NCBI RefSeq assembly: GCF_030056735.1
Contig: NZ_JASHKN010000002.1
Span: forward strand, 434,001 to 498,000
Source of the DNA: Rhodococcus sp. IEGM 1409
GTDB lineage: Bacteria > Actinomycetota > Actinomycetes > Mycobacteriales > Mycobacteriaceae
Direction of reading: 5' to 3'
DNA: 64,000 bases
Position 1 is the first letter of the stretch, and the number at the start of each line of letters is the position of its first letter. Made by a program: the position numbers and the translations under genes. Below, piece by piece: positions 47,224 to 59,232 of the stretch. The notes below the pieces were generated by a model, which saw nothing but the letters and a program-made list of their open reading frames with translations, did no database searches and was not told the origin of the DNA.

Positions 47224-48060
47224 ATGACAATTACGTCAGTCCTTCGCTCCGCGAGTGACAATCTCGGCCGTGAGGTCGCCCAGCCGAGATATTCCCTGAT
47301 CGTCTCCTCCGACCGCGAGCATCGTGTCGCTGCGCAGCGCCTTCGATACCGAGTGTTCGCCTCCGAGCCAGGCTTCTCCCTCCCGGCAACCGCTGGGGTG
47401 TTCGAACTCGACGCCGACGCCTTCGACGAATTTTGTGATCATCTTCTCGTTCGCGACAACATCACCGAGGAGTACGTCGGCTGCTACCGAATGCTGCCGC
47501 CGGATTCCGCTGCGGCCGCCGGCGGGTATTACACCGCAACGGAATTCGACATCTCCGCGCTCGACCCGGTGGCGAACAGGATCGTCGAGATGGGTCGCGC
47601 GTGCGTCGATCCCGCTCACCGCACCGGATCCGTCCTGAGCCTGATGTGGTCGGGCATCCTGCACTACCTCGAACTGACCGGATACGAGTCGGTGATGGGT
47701 TGCGTCTCCGTGCCCGTTTTGCCGCGCCCCGACGCGATCGCCGGCGCGGATGTCCGCGGCGTACGCGACTTCGTGATGAACAAGCACGCCAGCCCGGTTT
47801 CGCGACGAGTGACACCGCGAAACCCGGTGGTACTCGGCGGCCTGACGCTCGACGAGATCGCCGCACCGGAACGCCTCACGATGCCGCCGTTGCTCCGCGG
47901 TTACCTACGGATGGGCGCGACGATCTGCGGGGAGCCTGCCCACGATCCCGAGTTCGGTGTGGCCGATTTTGTTGCGCTGCAAGGCCTTCACTCCGCCAAC
48001 AAACGTTATCTCGAACGGCTGCGATCGGCGGCTGCCGCACACGAGTCGGGGATCGGCTGA
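47224..48060 (+). CDS. GNAT-family acyltransferase, OlsB-like (Rv3027c-like)
   Basis: 278 residues from ATG 47224 (TTG 47218 is an alternative). SDREHRVAAQRLRYRVFASEPGF, FDEFCDHLLVRDNITEEYVGCYRMLPP, TEFDISALDPVANRIVEMGRACVDPAHRTGSVLSLMWSGILHYLELTGYESVMGCVSVP are the OlsB/hemolysin-like COG3176 pattern, which transfers a hydroxy-acyl group from acyl-carrier protein to ornithine. With the PlsC-like gene that follows with a 1-base overlap, the pair mirrors OlsB-OlsA of ornithine-lipid synthesis. Ornithine lipid production here is inference. Confidence 0.8.
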   Translation: MTITSVLRSASDNLGREVAQPRYSLIVSSDREHRVAAQRLRYRVFASEPGFSLPATAGVFELDADAFDEFCDHLLVRDNITEEYVGCYRMLPPDSAAAAGGYYTATEFDISALDPVANRIVEMGRACVDPAHRTGSVLSLMWSGILHYLELTGYESVMGCVSVPVLPRPDAIAGADVRGVRDFVMNKHASPVSRRVTPRNPVVLGGLTLDEIAAPERLTMPPLLRGYLRMGATICGEPAHDPEFGVADFVALQGLHSANKRYLERLRSAAAAHESGIG

Positions 48061-48959
48061 TGACCGCGGCGGTGCCGTACTGGGTACCGACGAGCCCCTG
48101 CGGCGACGGGTGCCTACCCGCGGACGCACCCGGTGTGTCGAGTATCACCGTGATTGCCCGCGGGGTCATGGTCGGTGCCGCACTGGTGACTGCGCCGGTG
48201 CTTTCGGCCGGCTGGCTGCTACCGCGCTCCTGGCGTACGGAGATGCAACGCGGATACTCGCGGGCGTTGTTGCGCTGTCTGGGGATGAAGCTCACGGTCG
48301 ACGATCAGCGGTTGGGGCGCGCCGAACCGGCGGGAGTGATGGTTGTCGCCGGTCACGTGTCCTGGACGGATGTACTGGTCGCGAGCGCCGTTGCTCCGGC
48401 CAACTTCGTCGCCCGCGCGGACCTGCTCGACTGGGCAGTGCTCGGCGGACTCGCGCGGCGGATGCGCGTCGTGCCCATCGATCGAGCCCGACTGCGGGAC
48501 CTCCCCGGAACCGTCGGCGTCGTTCGCGAACGCTTGCAGCGTGGGGTCCGCGTGATGGTGTTTCCCGAGGGAACGACCTGGTGCGGCCGGGCTTACGGCG
48601 GGTTTCGCCCGGCGATGTTCCAAGCTGCCGTCGACGCCGAATGCCCGGTTCAGCCGATGGCGATCCGATACGAGAACGCCGACGGTTCACTGTGCACCGG
48701 ACCGTGCTTTGTCGGCACCGAAACGATCGGTCAGTCGATCCGTCGGATCCTGCGTCAGAAGAACGTCGAGGTGAAGGTCAGGCTGGCTCCGCTCGAGGAG
48801 TCAGGGGAGTGTCGAGCCGACCTCGCGCAGCGATGCGAGAGGGCCGTACGCGGCGTCGACATCATCGATCTGGCAGCTCACGACATCTTCGACCCAGCAC
48901 CGGAACTCGTGACACAAGCCGTGGGACAAATCGATCCCTCCCCGGCGATGACCGCTTAG
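48060..48959 (+). CDS. 1-acylglycerol-3-phosphate-type O-acyltransferase, PlsC/OlsA-like (Rv3026c-like)
   Basis: 299 residues; the ATG shares a base with the upstream stop (TGATGA). A membrane helix at about 30-55 ([24 protein letters not shown]), then [19 protein letters not shown] (HX4D motif), [43 protein letters not shown] (FPEGT). Catalyses O-acylation of a lyso-lipid; with the preceding OlsB-like protein it may finish ornithine lipids. Membrane-bound on the cytoplasmic side. Confidence 0.87.
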   Translation: MTAAVPYWVPTSPCGDGCLPADAPGVSSITVIARGVMVGAALVTAPVLSAGWLLPRSWRTEMQRGYSRALLRCLGMKLTVDDQRLGRAEPAGVMVVAGHVSWTDVLVASAVAPANFVARADLLDWAVLGGLARRMRVVPIDRARLRDLPGTVGVVRERLQRGVRVMVFPEGTTWCGRAYGGFRPAMFQAAVDAECPVQPMAIRYENADGSLCTGPCFVGTETIGQSIRRILRQKNVEVKVRLAPLEESGECRADLAQRCERAVRGVDIIDLAAHDIFDPAPELVTQAVGQIDPSPAMTA

Positions 48960-49011
48960 CCTGCTGAGCGAGGCTGGGCGAGCTCTCGTGCTGGGCTATC
49001 CTTGTCAAGCC

Positions 49012-50241
49012 ATGACTCTGCCTGCACACAGTGCCCACGCCGGATTTCCGGTGTACCTCGATCATGCCGCCACGACTCCGATGTCGGCAGCCGCTATCGA
49101 GGCGATGACCGATACCTTCAAAACCGTGGGCAACGCGTCCTCGCTGCACGGCTCCGGCCGTGCGGCCCGGCGCCGCGTCGAGGAATCGCGCGAATCGATC
49201 GCCGCCAGCCTGGGTGCGCGGCCGTCGGAGGTCATCTTCACCTCCGGGGGAACCGAGAGCGACAACCTCGCGGTCAAGGGCATCTACTGGGCTCGCCGTG
49301 ACGCCGATCCACGACGCACTCGGATTCTGGTCAGCTCCGTCGAGCATCATGCGGTGCTCGACGCCGTCGAGTGGCTCGAGCAGCACGAGGGCGCACGCGT
49401 GACGTGGTTGCCGGTCGACGAGAACGGTGTGGTCGATCCGCAGACGTTGCGCGACGAACTGTCCGTCCACGCTGACGAGGTAGCGCTGGTGACGGTGATG
49501 TGGGCCAACAACGAGGTCGGCTCGATCATGCCGATCGTGGAGTTGGCGGAGGTCTCGGCCGAGTTCGAGATTCCGATGCACAGCGACGCGGTCCAGGCCG
49601 TTGCCCAATTGCCCGTCGACTTCGCAGCGAGCAAGTTGTCCGCGCTGAGTATCGCGGCACATAAATTCGGTGGTCCGCACGGCGTCGGTGCACTCCTGCT
49701 CGGACGCCAGGTTCCCTGTGTGCCGCTCCTTCATGGCGGCGGGCACGAACGTGATCTGCGTTCGGGCACTCCGGATACCGCGGGAGTTGTCGGCATGGCT
49801 GCAGCGTTGCGCGCAAACGTCGAGAACTTCGATTCCAGCACAAGGGAATTGGCGCAGCTGCGAGATCGCTTGATCGAGGGAGTCCTGGAGATCATTCCCG
49901 AGTCGGTGCTCAACGGCCCGACCGGATCCGATCGGCTTCCCGGTAACGCGCACTTCACCTTCCCCGGTTGCGAAGGTGATTCGTTGCTGATGCTCCTCGA
50001 CGCGGCCGGTATCGAATGTTCCACCGGTTCGGCCTGCACCGCCGGTGTGGCCAGGGCCAGCCACGTGCTGATCGCGATGGGCGTCGAATCGCCCGTAGCG
50101 CGTGGCTCACTGAGATTTTCGCTCGGACATACGTCGAGTGTCACCGATGTGGACGCGCTGATCGCTGCGCTTCCACAAGTAGTAGAGCGCGCTCGGGCCG
50201 CCGGTCTTGCCGGTGCCGGTTCGCGTGGAGGGGATCGCTGA
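49012..50241 (+). CDS. iscS: Cysteine desulfurase (IscS/NifS)
   Basis: 409 residues from ATG 49012. [120 protein letters not shown] (PLP Lys), and [23 protein letters not shown] (catalytic Cys). It donates sulfur from cysteine, here most likely to the adjacent tRNA thiolase MnmA whose ATG overlaps its stop; [Fe-S] use is served elsewhere by the suf system in mycobacteria. Confidence 0.95.
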   Translation: MTLPAHSAHAGFPVYLDHAATTPMSAAAIEAMTDTFKTVGNASSLHGSGRAARRRVEESRESIAASLGARPSEVIFTSGGTESDNLAVKGIYWARRDADPRRTRILVSSVEHHAVLDAVEWLEQHEGARVTWLPVDENGVVDPQTLRDELSVHADEVALVTVMWANNEVGSIMPIVELAEVSAEFEIPMHSDAVQAVAQLPVDFAASKLSALSIAAHKFGGPHGVGALLLGRQVPCVPLLHGGGHERDLRSGTPDTAGVVGMAAALRANVENFDSSTRELAQLRDRLIEGVLEIIPESVLNGPTGSDRLPGNAHFTFPGCEGDSLLMLLDAAGIECSTGSACTAGVARASHVLIAMGVESPVARGSLRFSLGHTSSVTDVDALIAALPQVVERARAAGLAGAGSRGGDR

Positions 50242-51353
50242 TGCGAGTACTCGCAGCCATGAGCGGAGGTGTCGACTCCGCTGTCGCCGCCGCCCGCGCT
50301 GTTGCCGCCGGACATGACGTCGTCGGCGTTCATCTTGCGCTGTCCACGGCGCCGGGCGCATTGCGGACGGGTTCGCGGGGTTGCTGCTCGAAGGAAGATG
50401 CCGGCGACGCCAGGCGCGCCGCCGACGTCCTCGGAATACCCTTCTACGTCTGGGATTTCGCCGATCGCTTCAAGGAAGACGTGATCGACGACTTCGTGGC
50501 GTCCTACGCGGCAGGTGAGACCCCCAATCCCTGCCTGCGCTGCAACGAGAAGATCAAGTTCACCGCGCTTGCCGATCGTGCGGTCGCTCTCGGCTTCGAC
50601 GCCGTGGCGACCGGTCACTACGCACGTCTCGAGGACGGCGTCCTGCGCCGGGCAGTCGACGCGGACAAGGACCAGTCGTACGTCCTCGGTGTGCTGACGG
50701 CAGAGCAGCTTTCACGAGCGATGTTCCCGATCGGTGACACCCCGAAGGAACAGATCCGCGAGGAAGCCGCCGACCGCGGCCTCGCTGTGGCGAACAAGCC
50801 TGACAGTCACGACATCTGCTTCATCCCGACCGGCGACACACGAGCATTCCTGGGTGCGCGCATCGGCGTTCGCCCCGGAAGCGTTGTCGACGCCGATTCG
50901 GGCGAAATCCTCGCTGCACACGACGGCGTCCACGGCTTCACGATCGGACAGCGCAAGGGTCTCGGCGTCGAAGGTCCGGCGGGTGACGGCCGCCCGCGGT
51001 ATGTGACCGCGATCGAGCCCGAAACCGGAACGGTCCGAGTGGGTTCGGCCAAGAATCTCGACGTCTGGGCCATCTCGGCGCAGCGCGCGATCTGGACCTC
51101 GGGCCAGGCGCCGGAAGGCCCCGTCGAATGCATGGTGCAGGTTCGTGCGCACGGCGGACTGGCGCAGGCCGTTGCGGAGGCCGTCGATGACGGTACTTCG
51201 GGCGGCGGTATCTCGATTTCGTTGCGCGAACCGCTGACCGGCGTCGCGAAGGGCCAGGCCGTCGTGCTGTATCGCCCCGACAGTGAACTGGGCGACCAGG
51301 TTCTCGGCAGTGGCACCATCTCGGGCACCGAATCCGAGCCGAACACACTGTGA
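50241..51353 (+). CDS. mnmA: tRNA 2-thiouridylase MnmA
   Basis: 370 residues, starting in a 1-base overlap with iscS. PP-loop [33 protein letters not shown] (first catalytic Cys), [36 protein letters not shown] (second Cys) and [17 protein letters not shown]. It makes s2U34 in tRNA for Lys, Glu and Gln with sulfur from IscS. Its stop overlaps the next gene by 4 bases. Confidence 0.96.
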   Translation: MRVLAAMSGGVDSAVAAARAVAAGHDVVGVHLALSTAPGALRTGSRGCCSKEDAGDARRAADVLGIPFYVWDFADRFKEDVIDDFVASYAAGETPNPCLRCNEKIKFTALADRAVALGFDAVATGHYARLEDGVLRRAVDADKDQSYVLGVLTAEQLSRAMFPIGDTPKEQIREEAADRGLAVANKPDSHDICFIPTGDTRAFLGARIGVRPGSVVDADSGEILAAHDGVHGFTIGQRKGLGVEGPAGDGRPRYVTAIEPETGTVRVGSAKNLDVWAISAQRAIWTSGQAPEGPVECMVQVRAHGGLAQAVAEAVDDGTSGGGISISLREPLTGVAKGQAVVLYRPDSELGDQVLGSGTISGTESEPNTL

Positions 51354-52372
51354 CGCAGCAGGTTTCCATCGGTGGCCTCGTCACCGGAATCGGATCCTGG
51401 CCGGGCACGGACGCCCGCGAAAGTGCCGCAACCATCCTCGGTGAACTGGGCGGTTTCCCACATCTGGTGGAGCTGCCGAGCCGCGGCCTCGGCGCAGACA
51501 TGGTCGGCCGGGCAGGCGCTATTTTGGTCGACATCAACCTCGACGCCTCGACCCGTGCCTACCGCGTCGTGCCTCGGCGGGGCAATGTCGCGAAGCGGGC
51601 CGAGGACTTTCTGAATCAGGATCTCGACGCACTCGAGGAAGCCTGGGAGTCGGCTCGCTTGGTCGGCGGAGATCACGTGATCAAGCTTCAAGCTGCCGGC
51701 CCGTTGACGCTCGGCGCCGAGATCGAGGTCGCGAACGGCTCGCGAGTTCTCGTCGACCGCGGGGCGCTCCGCGACATCGCCGAATCACTCGGTGAGGGCC
51801 TCGCGCGTCACGCGGCCGAGGTCACTCGCCGGACCGGCGCCACAGTGGTGATCCAATTGGACGAGCCCGAGATCGCGGCAGTACTGGCGGGTTCGCTCCC
51901 GGGGCGCACCAAGATGGAGAGCGTTCCGGCACTGCCCGAACCTGAGGCGCTTGCCGTTCTCGACACGACGATCAGCGGTTGCGGGCTGCCGACGATCGTC
52001 CACAGCTGCGGCGCCGACATGCCGTGGGATCTACTGAGGCGAAGCCAGGCGTTCGGCGTGAGCTTCGACATGTCGTTGATCGGCTCACGTGATCTCGACG
52101 GCATCGGCCAGTTGTTCGACGCCGGCAAGGAATTGGCGCTCGGTCTGGTTCCTTCCGTGGAGCCGGAAAAGCCGGTGACGTGGAAAGAGTGCGCGATGCC
52201 CGCCGTCACGTTGATCGACCGTCTCGGATTCTCGCGTGAACTCCTCCAGAACCAGGTCGCGGTCACTCCGCGTTGCGGTCTTTCGGGTGCGAGCCTCGAG
52301 TGGGCTCGCGCTGCTCTTCGGCTGTGCACAGATGTCGGCAAGGCATTGGTGGACGATCCGTCGGCGTTCTGA
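51350..52372 (+). CDS. MetE-like / UROD-MetE fold protein (Rv3015c-like)
   Basis: 340 residues from GTG 51350 (GTGA overlap). Begins [17 protein letters not shown]-like ([17 protein letters not shown]), then [63 protein letters not shown] (HxC zinc-type pair), [10 protein letters not shown] and [17 protein letters not shown] (third Cys). This is the C-terminal catalytic half of cobalamin-independent methionine synthase without the N-terminal substrate domain. It is widespread at this location next to ligA in actinobacteria, where its methyl donor and acceptor are unknown. Confidence 0.85.
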   Translation: MTQQVSIGGLVTGIGSWPGTDARESAATILGELGGFPHLVELPSRGLGADMVGRAGAILVDINLDASTRAYRVVPRRGNVAKRAEDFLNQDLDALEEAWESARLVGGDHVIKLQAAGPLTLGAEIEVANGSRVLVDRGALRDIAESLGEGLARHAAEVTRRTGATVVIQLDEPEIAAVLAGSLPGRTKMESVPALPEPEALAVLDTTISGCGLPTIVHSCGADMPWDLLRRSQAFGVSFDMSLIGSRDLDGIGQLFDAGKELALGLVPSVEPEKPVTWKECAMPAVTLIDRLGFSRELLQNQVAVTPRCGLSGASLEWARAALRLCTDVGKALVDDPSAF

Positions 52373-52404
52373 TGTGTAGTCGCGGGTGTGGTGTGTCGGT
52401 GTGA

Positions 52405-54525
<2,121 letters not shown>

Positions 54526-54572
54526 CTTTGTCCGATTTCTGAGATTGGCGTGCGGGGTGCCATAGTGACGCC

Positions 54573-55061
54573 ATGATCGAGATTCGTGAAGTTCTGCCGG
54601 CTGAGTTCGAGACCGTCGGTGAGCTGACTGTGCAGTCGTACGTGGGTGGCGGATTTGTCGCCGACGGATCCCCGTACGCGGAGCGCCTGCGCGACACCGC
54701 AACTCGGGTGGAGCAGGGGCGGGTGTTGGTTGCCGTTCTCGGCGATCAGGTCGTGGGTTCGTTGACGATTGCCGAGCCCGGCACGCCCTTCGCCGACGTC
54801 GCGCAGAAGGGTGAACTCGAGTTCCGCATGCTCGCGGTCTCTCCGCAGGCTCGGGGATCGGGCGCCGGCACCGCATTGGTCCGCGCAGTGATCGCCGACG
54901 CTTACGATCGCGGCGATCACTCGGTGGTCATCTCGACGCAGCCCGAGATGGTCGATGCGCGTCGTATCTACGACCGCAACGGTTTTGTCCCGGATCCCGA
55001 GCGCGCGTGGGAGCCCATTCGCGGCATGGAACTGACCGTCATGGTTCGCGGTCTGGCCTGA
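54573..55061 (+). CDS. GNAT family N-acetyltransferase
   Basis: 162 residues. IEIREVLPAEFETVGELTVQSYVGG, RVLVAVLGDQVVGSLTIAEPG, and ELEFRMLAVSPQARGSGAGTALVRAVIADAYDRG (the Q/RxxGxG acetyl-CoA loop). ARRIYDRNGFVPDPERAWEPI closes the fold. It acetylates an unknown small substrate or protein N-terminus. Follows ligA by 47 bases and converges on the ACT-domain gene, with a TTAACC/GGTTAA inverted repeat between the stops. Confidence 0.88.
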   Translation: MIEIREVLPAEFETVGELTVQSYVGGGFVADGSPYAERLRDTATRVEQGRVLVAVLGDQVVGSLTIAEPGTPFADVAQKGELEFRMLAVSPQARGSGAGTALVRAVIADAYDRGDHSVVISTQPEMVDARRIYDRNGFVPDPERAWEPIRGMELTVMVRGLA

Positions 55062-55074
55062 TTAACCAGCCTGG

Positions 55075-55725
55075 TTAACCCAGCACCGTCGCGACGATTC
55101 CTGCGAGGTAGCCGAGGCGGGCTATCTCCGAAGGCCGGAATTCGGGTCCGCCGGGACGGCCGAGCATGAGGACTCGATTGCCGGAACCGAGAGGTGCGGC
55201 AGCGAGGCTGGTGTTCATGTCGCGCCACACGTCCGGAACCCAATCCGCCTCGCCGTCGAGGGCAGTGGGCTTGTCCAGCGGCATCCACGGAATGTCGGTG
55301 GCATGGGTTTCCGGAGCGCCTGCGCTACCGACCACGCGGTACGCCCCGTGCTTGCCCAAGTCCGCGATGACACACCATCCGACTCGGAGCACCCGCGCCG
55401 CGCCGTCGACGAGAACCTGTAGTCGATCGTTCCTGGCGGTGGCGACGGAGTCGATCAGCTCGAGTTCACGGTGAGTGTCGAGAATCCCGGCGTACGGGCG
55501 GATCGAATCGACCAGCACATCGGGCAGATGCTCGGCAGCGGTGATCAAAGTGTCGGGCAGTGCGCCGGGTTCGACGTCGACCACGAGGTCGTCGATGGCA
55601 AATCCGTCGCCCCGTTCCACGACGTCGAGGGAGAGGATGTCTGCGCCGACGGAACCGAGAGCCACGGCGAGAGCGCCGAGGCTGCCGGGTCGGTCGGGCA
55701 GTTGGACGCGAAGCAGGTACGACAC
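55075..55725 (-). CDS. ACT-domain protein (Rv3013-like)
   Basis: 216 residues from GTG 55725 with GAAAGG 7 bases upstream. Residues 1-75 are an ACT domain (SYLLRVQLPDRPGSLGALAVALGSVGADILSLDVVERGDGFAIDDLVVDVEPGALPDTL). The remainder has a GAF-like alpha/beta pattern (LQVLVDGAARVLRVGWCVIADLGKHGAYRVVG; NRVLMLGRPGGPEFRPSEIARLGYLAGI). Probably binds an amino acid or similar effector; no enzymatic domain. The 280 bases to gatC hold the divergent promoters and no other gene. Confidence 0.85.
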   Translation of the reverse strand: MSYLLRVQLPDRPGSLGALAVALGSVGADILSLDVVERGDGFAIDDLVVDVEPGALPDTLITAAEHLPDVLVDSIRPYAGILDTHRELELIDSVATARNDRLQVLVDGAARVLRVGWCVIADLGKHGAYRVVGSAGAPETHATDIPWMPLDKPTALDGEADWVPDVWRDMNTSLAAAPLGSGNRVLMLGRPGGPEFRPSEIARLGYLAGIVATVLG

Positions 55726-56005
55726 GTGCGTGCCTTTCGCTGATCGGTTCTCGCCCGGATCACGTCGACCCGGGCCTGACTCATCTTTGCACTTGCCCAA
55801 CCTGCGATGGTGGGCGCCGCGGCGGCGTCACGCCAGATGCACATGCTTGTCACACGAGCGAAACACACCGCCCACATCCGGCGTGGCGACCGACACAGTG
55901 AGCGTGCTCATCGTTCGATACAGCAGGCGTGCTTACAGCTCCGTCGCGACGAGCAACTAGGCTGGACCGGCAATGTTCACGTCCTCTTCCGAAAGGGGCC
56001 CCGCG

Positions 56006-56305
56006 GTGCCTGCCATCTCCCGTGACGAGGTCGCGCACCTCGCGCGGCTGTCCAGACTCGCCCTGTCCGATGCCGAACTCGACGAGTTCGCCGGTCAGTT
56101 GGATTCGATTCTCAACCACGTCAAGGTGGTCACCGAGGTTGCGGCCGACGACGTCCCGCCCATGGCGAACCCCAATGCCGTCACCAACGTGACGCGCCCC
56201 GACGTGATCGTGCCCGGGTTGACCCCCGAGCAGGCATTGTCCGGAGCACCCGCAGTCGAACAGGATCGCTTTGCGGTTCCGCAGATCCTTGGAGAGGGCG
56301 AATGA
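56006..56305 (+). CDS. gatC: Asp/Glu-tRNA amidotransferase subunit C
   Basis: 99 residues from GTG 56006, with GAAAGGGG upstream; a longer frame to 55973 is less likely. [39 protein letters not shown] and [24 protein letters not shown] are the GatC signature. It stabilises GatA on GatB. Overlaps gatA by 4 bases. Confidence 0.95.
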   Translation: MPAISRDEVAHLARLSRLALSDAELDEFAGQLDSILNHVKVVTEVAADDVPPMANPNAVTNVTRPDVIVPGLTPEQALSGAPAVEQDRFAVPQILGEGE

Positions 56306-57780
56306 CCGATCTGACCACGCTGGACGCCGCTGAGCTGGCCGGCAAGATCCACTCGCGTGAGGTGTCCTCGGTAGAGGTCACGCAGGCGCATCTCGACCGC
56401 ATCGCTGCCGTCGACACCGAGTACCACGCATTCCTGCACGTCGCCGGCGAGCAGGCTCTCGAAGCTGCCGCAGCTGTGGACAACTCGCTCGCAGGCGGAA
56501 ACGAACCCGCTTCGGCACTCGCCGGCGTTCCGATCGCGTTGAAGGACATCTTCACCACGACGGACATGCCGACCACCTGTGCGTCGAAGATTCTCGAAGG
56601 CTGGGTTGCGCCGTACGACGCGACTCTGACCTCGAAGCTGCGCGCGGCCGGCATCCCGATCCTCGGCAAGACGAACCTCGACGAATTTGCGATGGGCTCC
56701 TCGACGGAGAACTCCGCCTACGGTCCGACGCGCAACCCGTGGGACGTCACCCGCATACCCGGCGGATCCGGTGGTGGTAGCGCGGCAGCACTCGCGTCTC
56801 GTCAGGCTCCACTGGCCATCGGTACCGACACCGGCGGATCGATCCGTCAGCCTGCCGCGGTCACCGCGACGGTCGGAACCAAGCCGACGTACGGAACCGT
56901 CTCACGCTTCGGACTCGTCGCGTGCGCTTCCTCGCTCGATCAGGGCGGCCCCTGTGGTCGCACCGTGCTCGACACCGCACTGCTGCACGAAGTCATCGCC
57001 GGACACGATCCACGTGACTCCACGTCCATCGACGCACCCGTGCGTCCGGTGGTTGCGGCGGCTCGTGAAGGTGCAAACGGCGACCTGCGCGGCGTCAAGG
57101 TCGGTGTTGTCAAGGAACTGCACTCCGACAGCTACCAGCCCGGCGTCATCGCTTCCTTCGACGCCGCGGTCGAGCAGCTCAAGGCTCTCGGCGCCGAGGT
57201 TGTCGAGGTCTCGTGCCCGAGCTTCGAGCACGCGCTCGCGTCGTACTACCTGGTGCTGCCCAGTGAGGTTTCGTCCAACCTGGCTCGCTTCGACGCCATG
57301 CGCTACGGACTGCGTGTCGACGAAGGCAACATGAGTGCCGACCAGGTCATGGCCGCAACTCGCGCCGCCGGCTTCGGCCCGGAGGTCAAGCGCCGCATCA
57401 TGATCGGTACCTACGCGCTGTCCTCGGGGTACTACGACGCCTACTACGGCTCGGCGCTCAAGGTCCGTACGCTCATCGCGCGCGATTTCGACAAGGCCTA
57501 CGAGAAGGTAGACGTCCTGGTCTCGCCGACCAGCCCGTTCACCCCGTGGAAGTTGGGCGAGAAGGTCGGCGATCCGCTGGCCATGTACCTCTCCGACCTG
57601 TGCACGCTGCCGACCAACCTTGCCGGACACTGCGCGATGTCGGTGCCCTCGGGACTCTCTGCCGACGACAACCTACCGGTGGGCCTGCAGATCATGGCAC
57701 CCGCCATGGCTGACGAGCGCCTTTACCGTGTCGGTGCCGCCTACGAAGCTGCACGCGGCCCGATCGCAACTGCAGTCTGA
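56302..57780 (+). CDS. gatA: Asp/Glu-tRNA amidotransferase subunit A (glutaminase)
   Basis: 492 residues. Amidase-signature Ser-cisSer-Lys set: [26 protein letters not shown] (Lys), [33 protein letters not shown] (cis-Ser and nucleophile Ser), [20 protein letters not shown]. GatA releases ammonia from Gln and channels it to GatB to convert Glu-tRNA(Gln) or Asp-tRNA(Asn). Followed by an inverted-repeat element; gatB lies 5.4 kb downstream. Confidence 0.97.
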   Translation: MTDLTTLDAAELAGKIHSREVSSVEVTQAHLDRIAAVDTEYHAFLHVAGEQALEAAAAVDNSLAGGNEPASALAGVPIALKDIFTTTDMPTTCASKILEGWVAPYDATLTSKLRAAGIPILGKTNLDEFAMGSSTENSAYGPTRNPWDVTRIPGGSGGGSAAALASRQAPLAIGTDTGGSIRQPAAVTATVGTKPTYGTVSRFGLVACASSLDQGGPCGRTVLDTALLHEVIAGHDPRDSTSIDAPVRPVVAAAREGANGDLRGVKVGVVKELHSDSYQPGVIASFDAAVEQLKALGAEVVEVSCPSFEHALASYYLVLPSEVSSNLARFDAMRYGLRVDEGNMSADQVMAATRAAGFGPEVKRRIMIGTYALSSGYYDAYYGSALKVRTLIARDFDKAYEKVDVLVSPTSPFTPWKLGEKVGDPLAMYLSDLCTLPTNLAGHCAMSVPSGLSADDNLPVGLQIMAPAMADERLYRVGAAYEAARGPIATAV

Positions 57781-57787
57781 CCTGTTT

Positions 57788-57833
57788 GCTGTGCGCCTTT
57801 GTTAACCCCCCGCGGTCAATAAAGGCGCACAGC
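57788..57833. repeat. Dispersed inverted repeat, copy C (after gatA)
   Basis: GCTGTGCGCCTTTGTTAACC (57788-57807) pairs with 57814-57833, with one A-C mismatch and a G-T pair in the inner part. Seven bases after the gatA stop and next to the convergent hydrolase stop. Same outer arms as copies A and B. Confidence 0.88.
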
Positions 57834-57837
57834 AGTT

Positions 57838-59232
57838 TCAGGAGCAGGTCCCCAAAGCTCTCCCCTGATCGGTTCCGTAGCGATGACCGTGGCCGGCGGG
57901 AACACCGAGCGAACCGAGCATGTCGATGGTCGCCTGCAAGAACGTGACGCCTGGAATCCACTGCGGGATCGGGGCATCCTGGACGGCGCGGCTCAGGTCC
58001 GGCTCCTGCGTCGCGAGGGCGGGGGACCACCACACCACCGGGTCGGACGTGTTCGCGAGGACAGTTGCACCCTCCGTCCGCGTCGCGCCCGCCGGGGGAC
58101 CGGCCCACAACACGTCGCACGCGGTGGTGGGGCTTTCTTCGATCAACGCAGCACTGCCCCCGACGGCGCCCAGGCTCTGTCCGTAGAGGAACAAGTCCGG
58201 TCGCTCTTCGGTCGGCATCGAGGCGATGTGTGTACCGACCGCGGTGAACAGAGCTGTGGCTGAATCTTCGGCCTCGTCCCGGCTGAACAGGAACGTCGCC
58301 CAGCTGGGTGCGTCGGAGTATTGCTGGCCGACTATCGCGACGTCGCCGCCGAACCGTTGCTCGATACCGTCGACGGCATGCGTGTCGATCCACCCCGAGC
58401 CGGTCGGAACGGCCACCACGACGCTGTTGCGGGCAAAGCCGCCGACGCGATCGAGTTCACTCACGGCGAGAGCGGCACGCGAAGCGGCGTCGGGTGCGGA
58501 ATCCAAACCGGCGTAGACGCGCACCGAGTCTTCACCCGGATCAGCGGCAATGAACTTACGTCCCTCCGCGCCCATCGACGACCACGAGATGAGAGATTCG
58601 GGGCTGCCTGACACGGAGGCCGAAAGTGGCTGTGTCAGAGCAGTGTCGATGTACGCGTTGGAACTGTCGAACGAATCGGAAAGACCATTCCACACGGCGG
58701 GACCGACCACCAACTGCACTCCGAGAACACCCATGACCAGTGCGCCGACGCTCCGCGCGAAACCCATCCACCGCAGCGCCTTCGAAATTCCGACCCCGAT
58801 GCCCCAGAGACCAAGTGCGGTCAGTGCTGCAATGCAACCCGCCTCCGCCCAGTGGAGAAGTCCGGCAGACGGTGCGCCCATCGCCGTTCGCAACGAGTTC
58901 TGCCAACTGGAGGCGGCGAACATCGCAATCGCGATGGCGGCCGCCGACAACCCCAACGCGCTGATGCGCCAATGATGTTCGTCGAATCCGGCCTTCACGC
59001 GATCGGAGACGAGCCGACGAGTAATCGCGGAGAACGCCCACATCGCCAGTAGTCCGACCGCGACGAGCAGGCCGCTGAACACACCCTGGAGCACGGCCGA
59101 TCTCGGCAGCAGTCCGGGAGCAAGTGAGATGGCGGACATCGCTGCCACGGCGACGCTCGTGGACACTCGGGGGAGTGCGAGCGCCCCGACTCGGGTGAGG
59201 ACAGGGGTCCGTGACGCATTCAGAACGCTCAT
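57838..59232 (-). CDS. Alpha/beta-hydrolase family 9 membrane protein
   Basis: 464 residues. An N-terminal half with four to five membrane helices (VSTSVAVAAMSAISLAPGLLP; GVFSGLLVAVGLLAMWAFSAI; ISALGLSAAAIAIAMFAASSW; AGCIAALTALGLWGIGVGIS; SVGALVMGVLGVQLVVGPAVW), then a C-terminal hydrolase domain: VVVAVPTGSGWIDTHAVDGIEQRFGGDVAIVGQQYSDAPSWATFLFSRD, LFLYGQSLGAVGGSAAL (GxSxG-type nucleophile in GQSLG), and HGHRYGTDQG. Matches the COG4425/Abhydrolase_9 pattern, whose substrate is unknown, probably lipid or cell wall linked. 4-base overlap with the upstream PLA2-like gene. Confidence 0.85.
   Translation of the reverse strand: MSVLNASRTPVLTRVGALALPRVSTSVAVAAMSAISLAPGLLPRSAVLQGVFSGLLVAVGLLAMWAFSAITRRLVSDRVKAGFDEHHWRISALGLSAAAIAIAMFAASSWQNSLRTAMGAPSAGLLHWAEAGCIAALTALGLWGIGVGISKALRWMGFARSVGALVMGVLGVQLVVGPAVWNGLSDSFDSSNAYIDTALTQPLSASVSGSPESLISWSSMGAEGRKFIAADPGEDSVRVYAGLDSAPDAASRAALAVSELDRVGGFARNSVVVAVPTGSGWIDTHAVDGIEQRFGGDVAIVGQQYSDAPSWATFLFSRDEAEDSATALFTAVGTHIASMPTEERPDLFLYGQSLGAVGGSAALIEESPTTACDVLWAGPPAGATRTEGATVLANTSDPVVWWSPALATQEPDLSRAVQDAPIPQWIPGVTFLQATIDMLGSLGVPAGHGHRYGTDQGRALGTCS

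Noticed and set aside
55062-55078. TTAACC/GGTTAA inverted repeat between the GNAT and ACT genes
   Set aside because: Short and overlapping the ACT gene's stop codon; could be a weak bidirectional terminator, but it is not related to the GTGCGCC repeat family.
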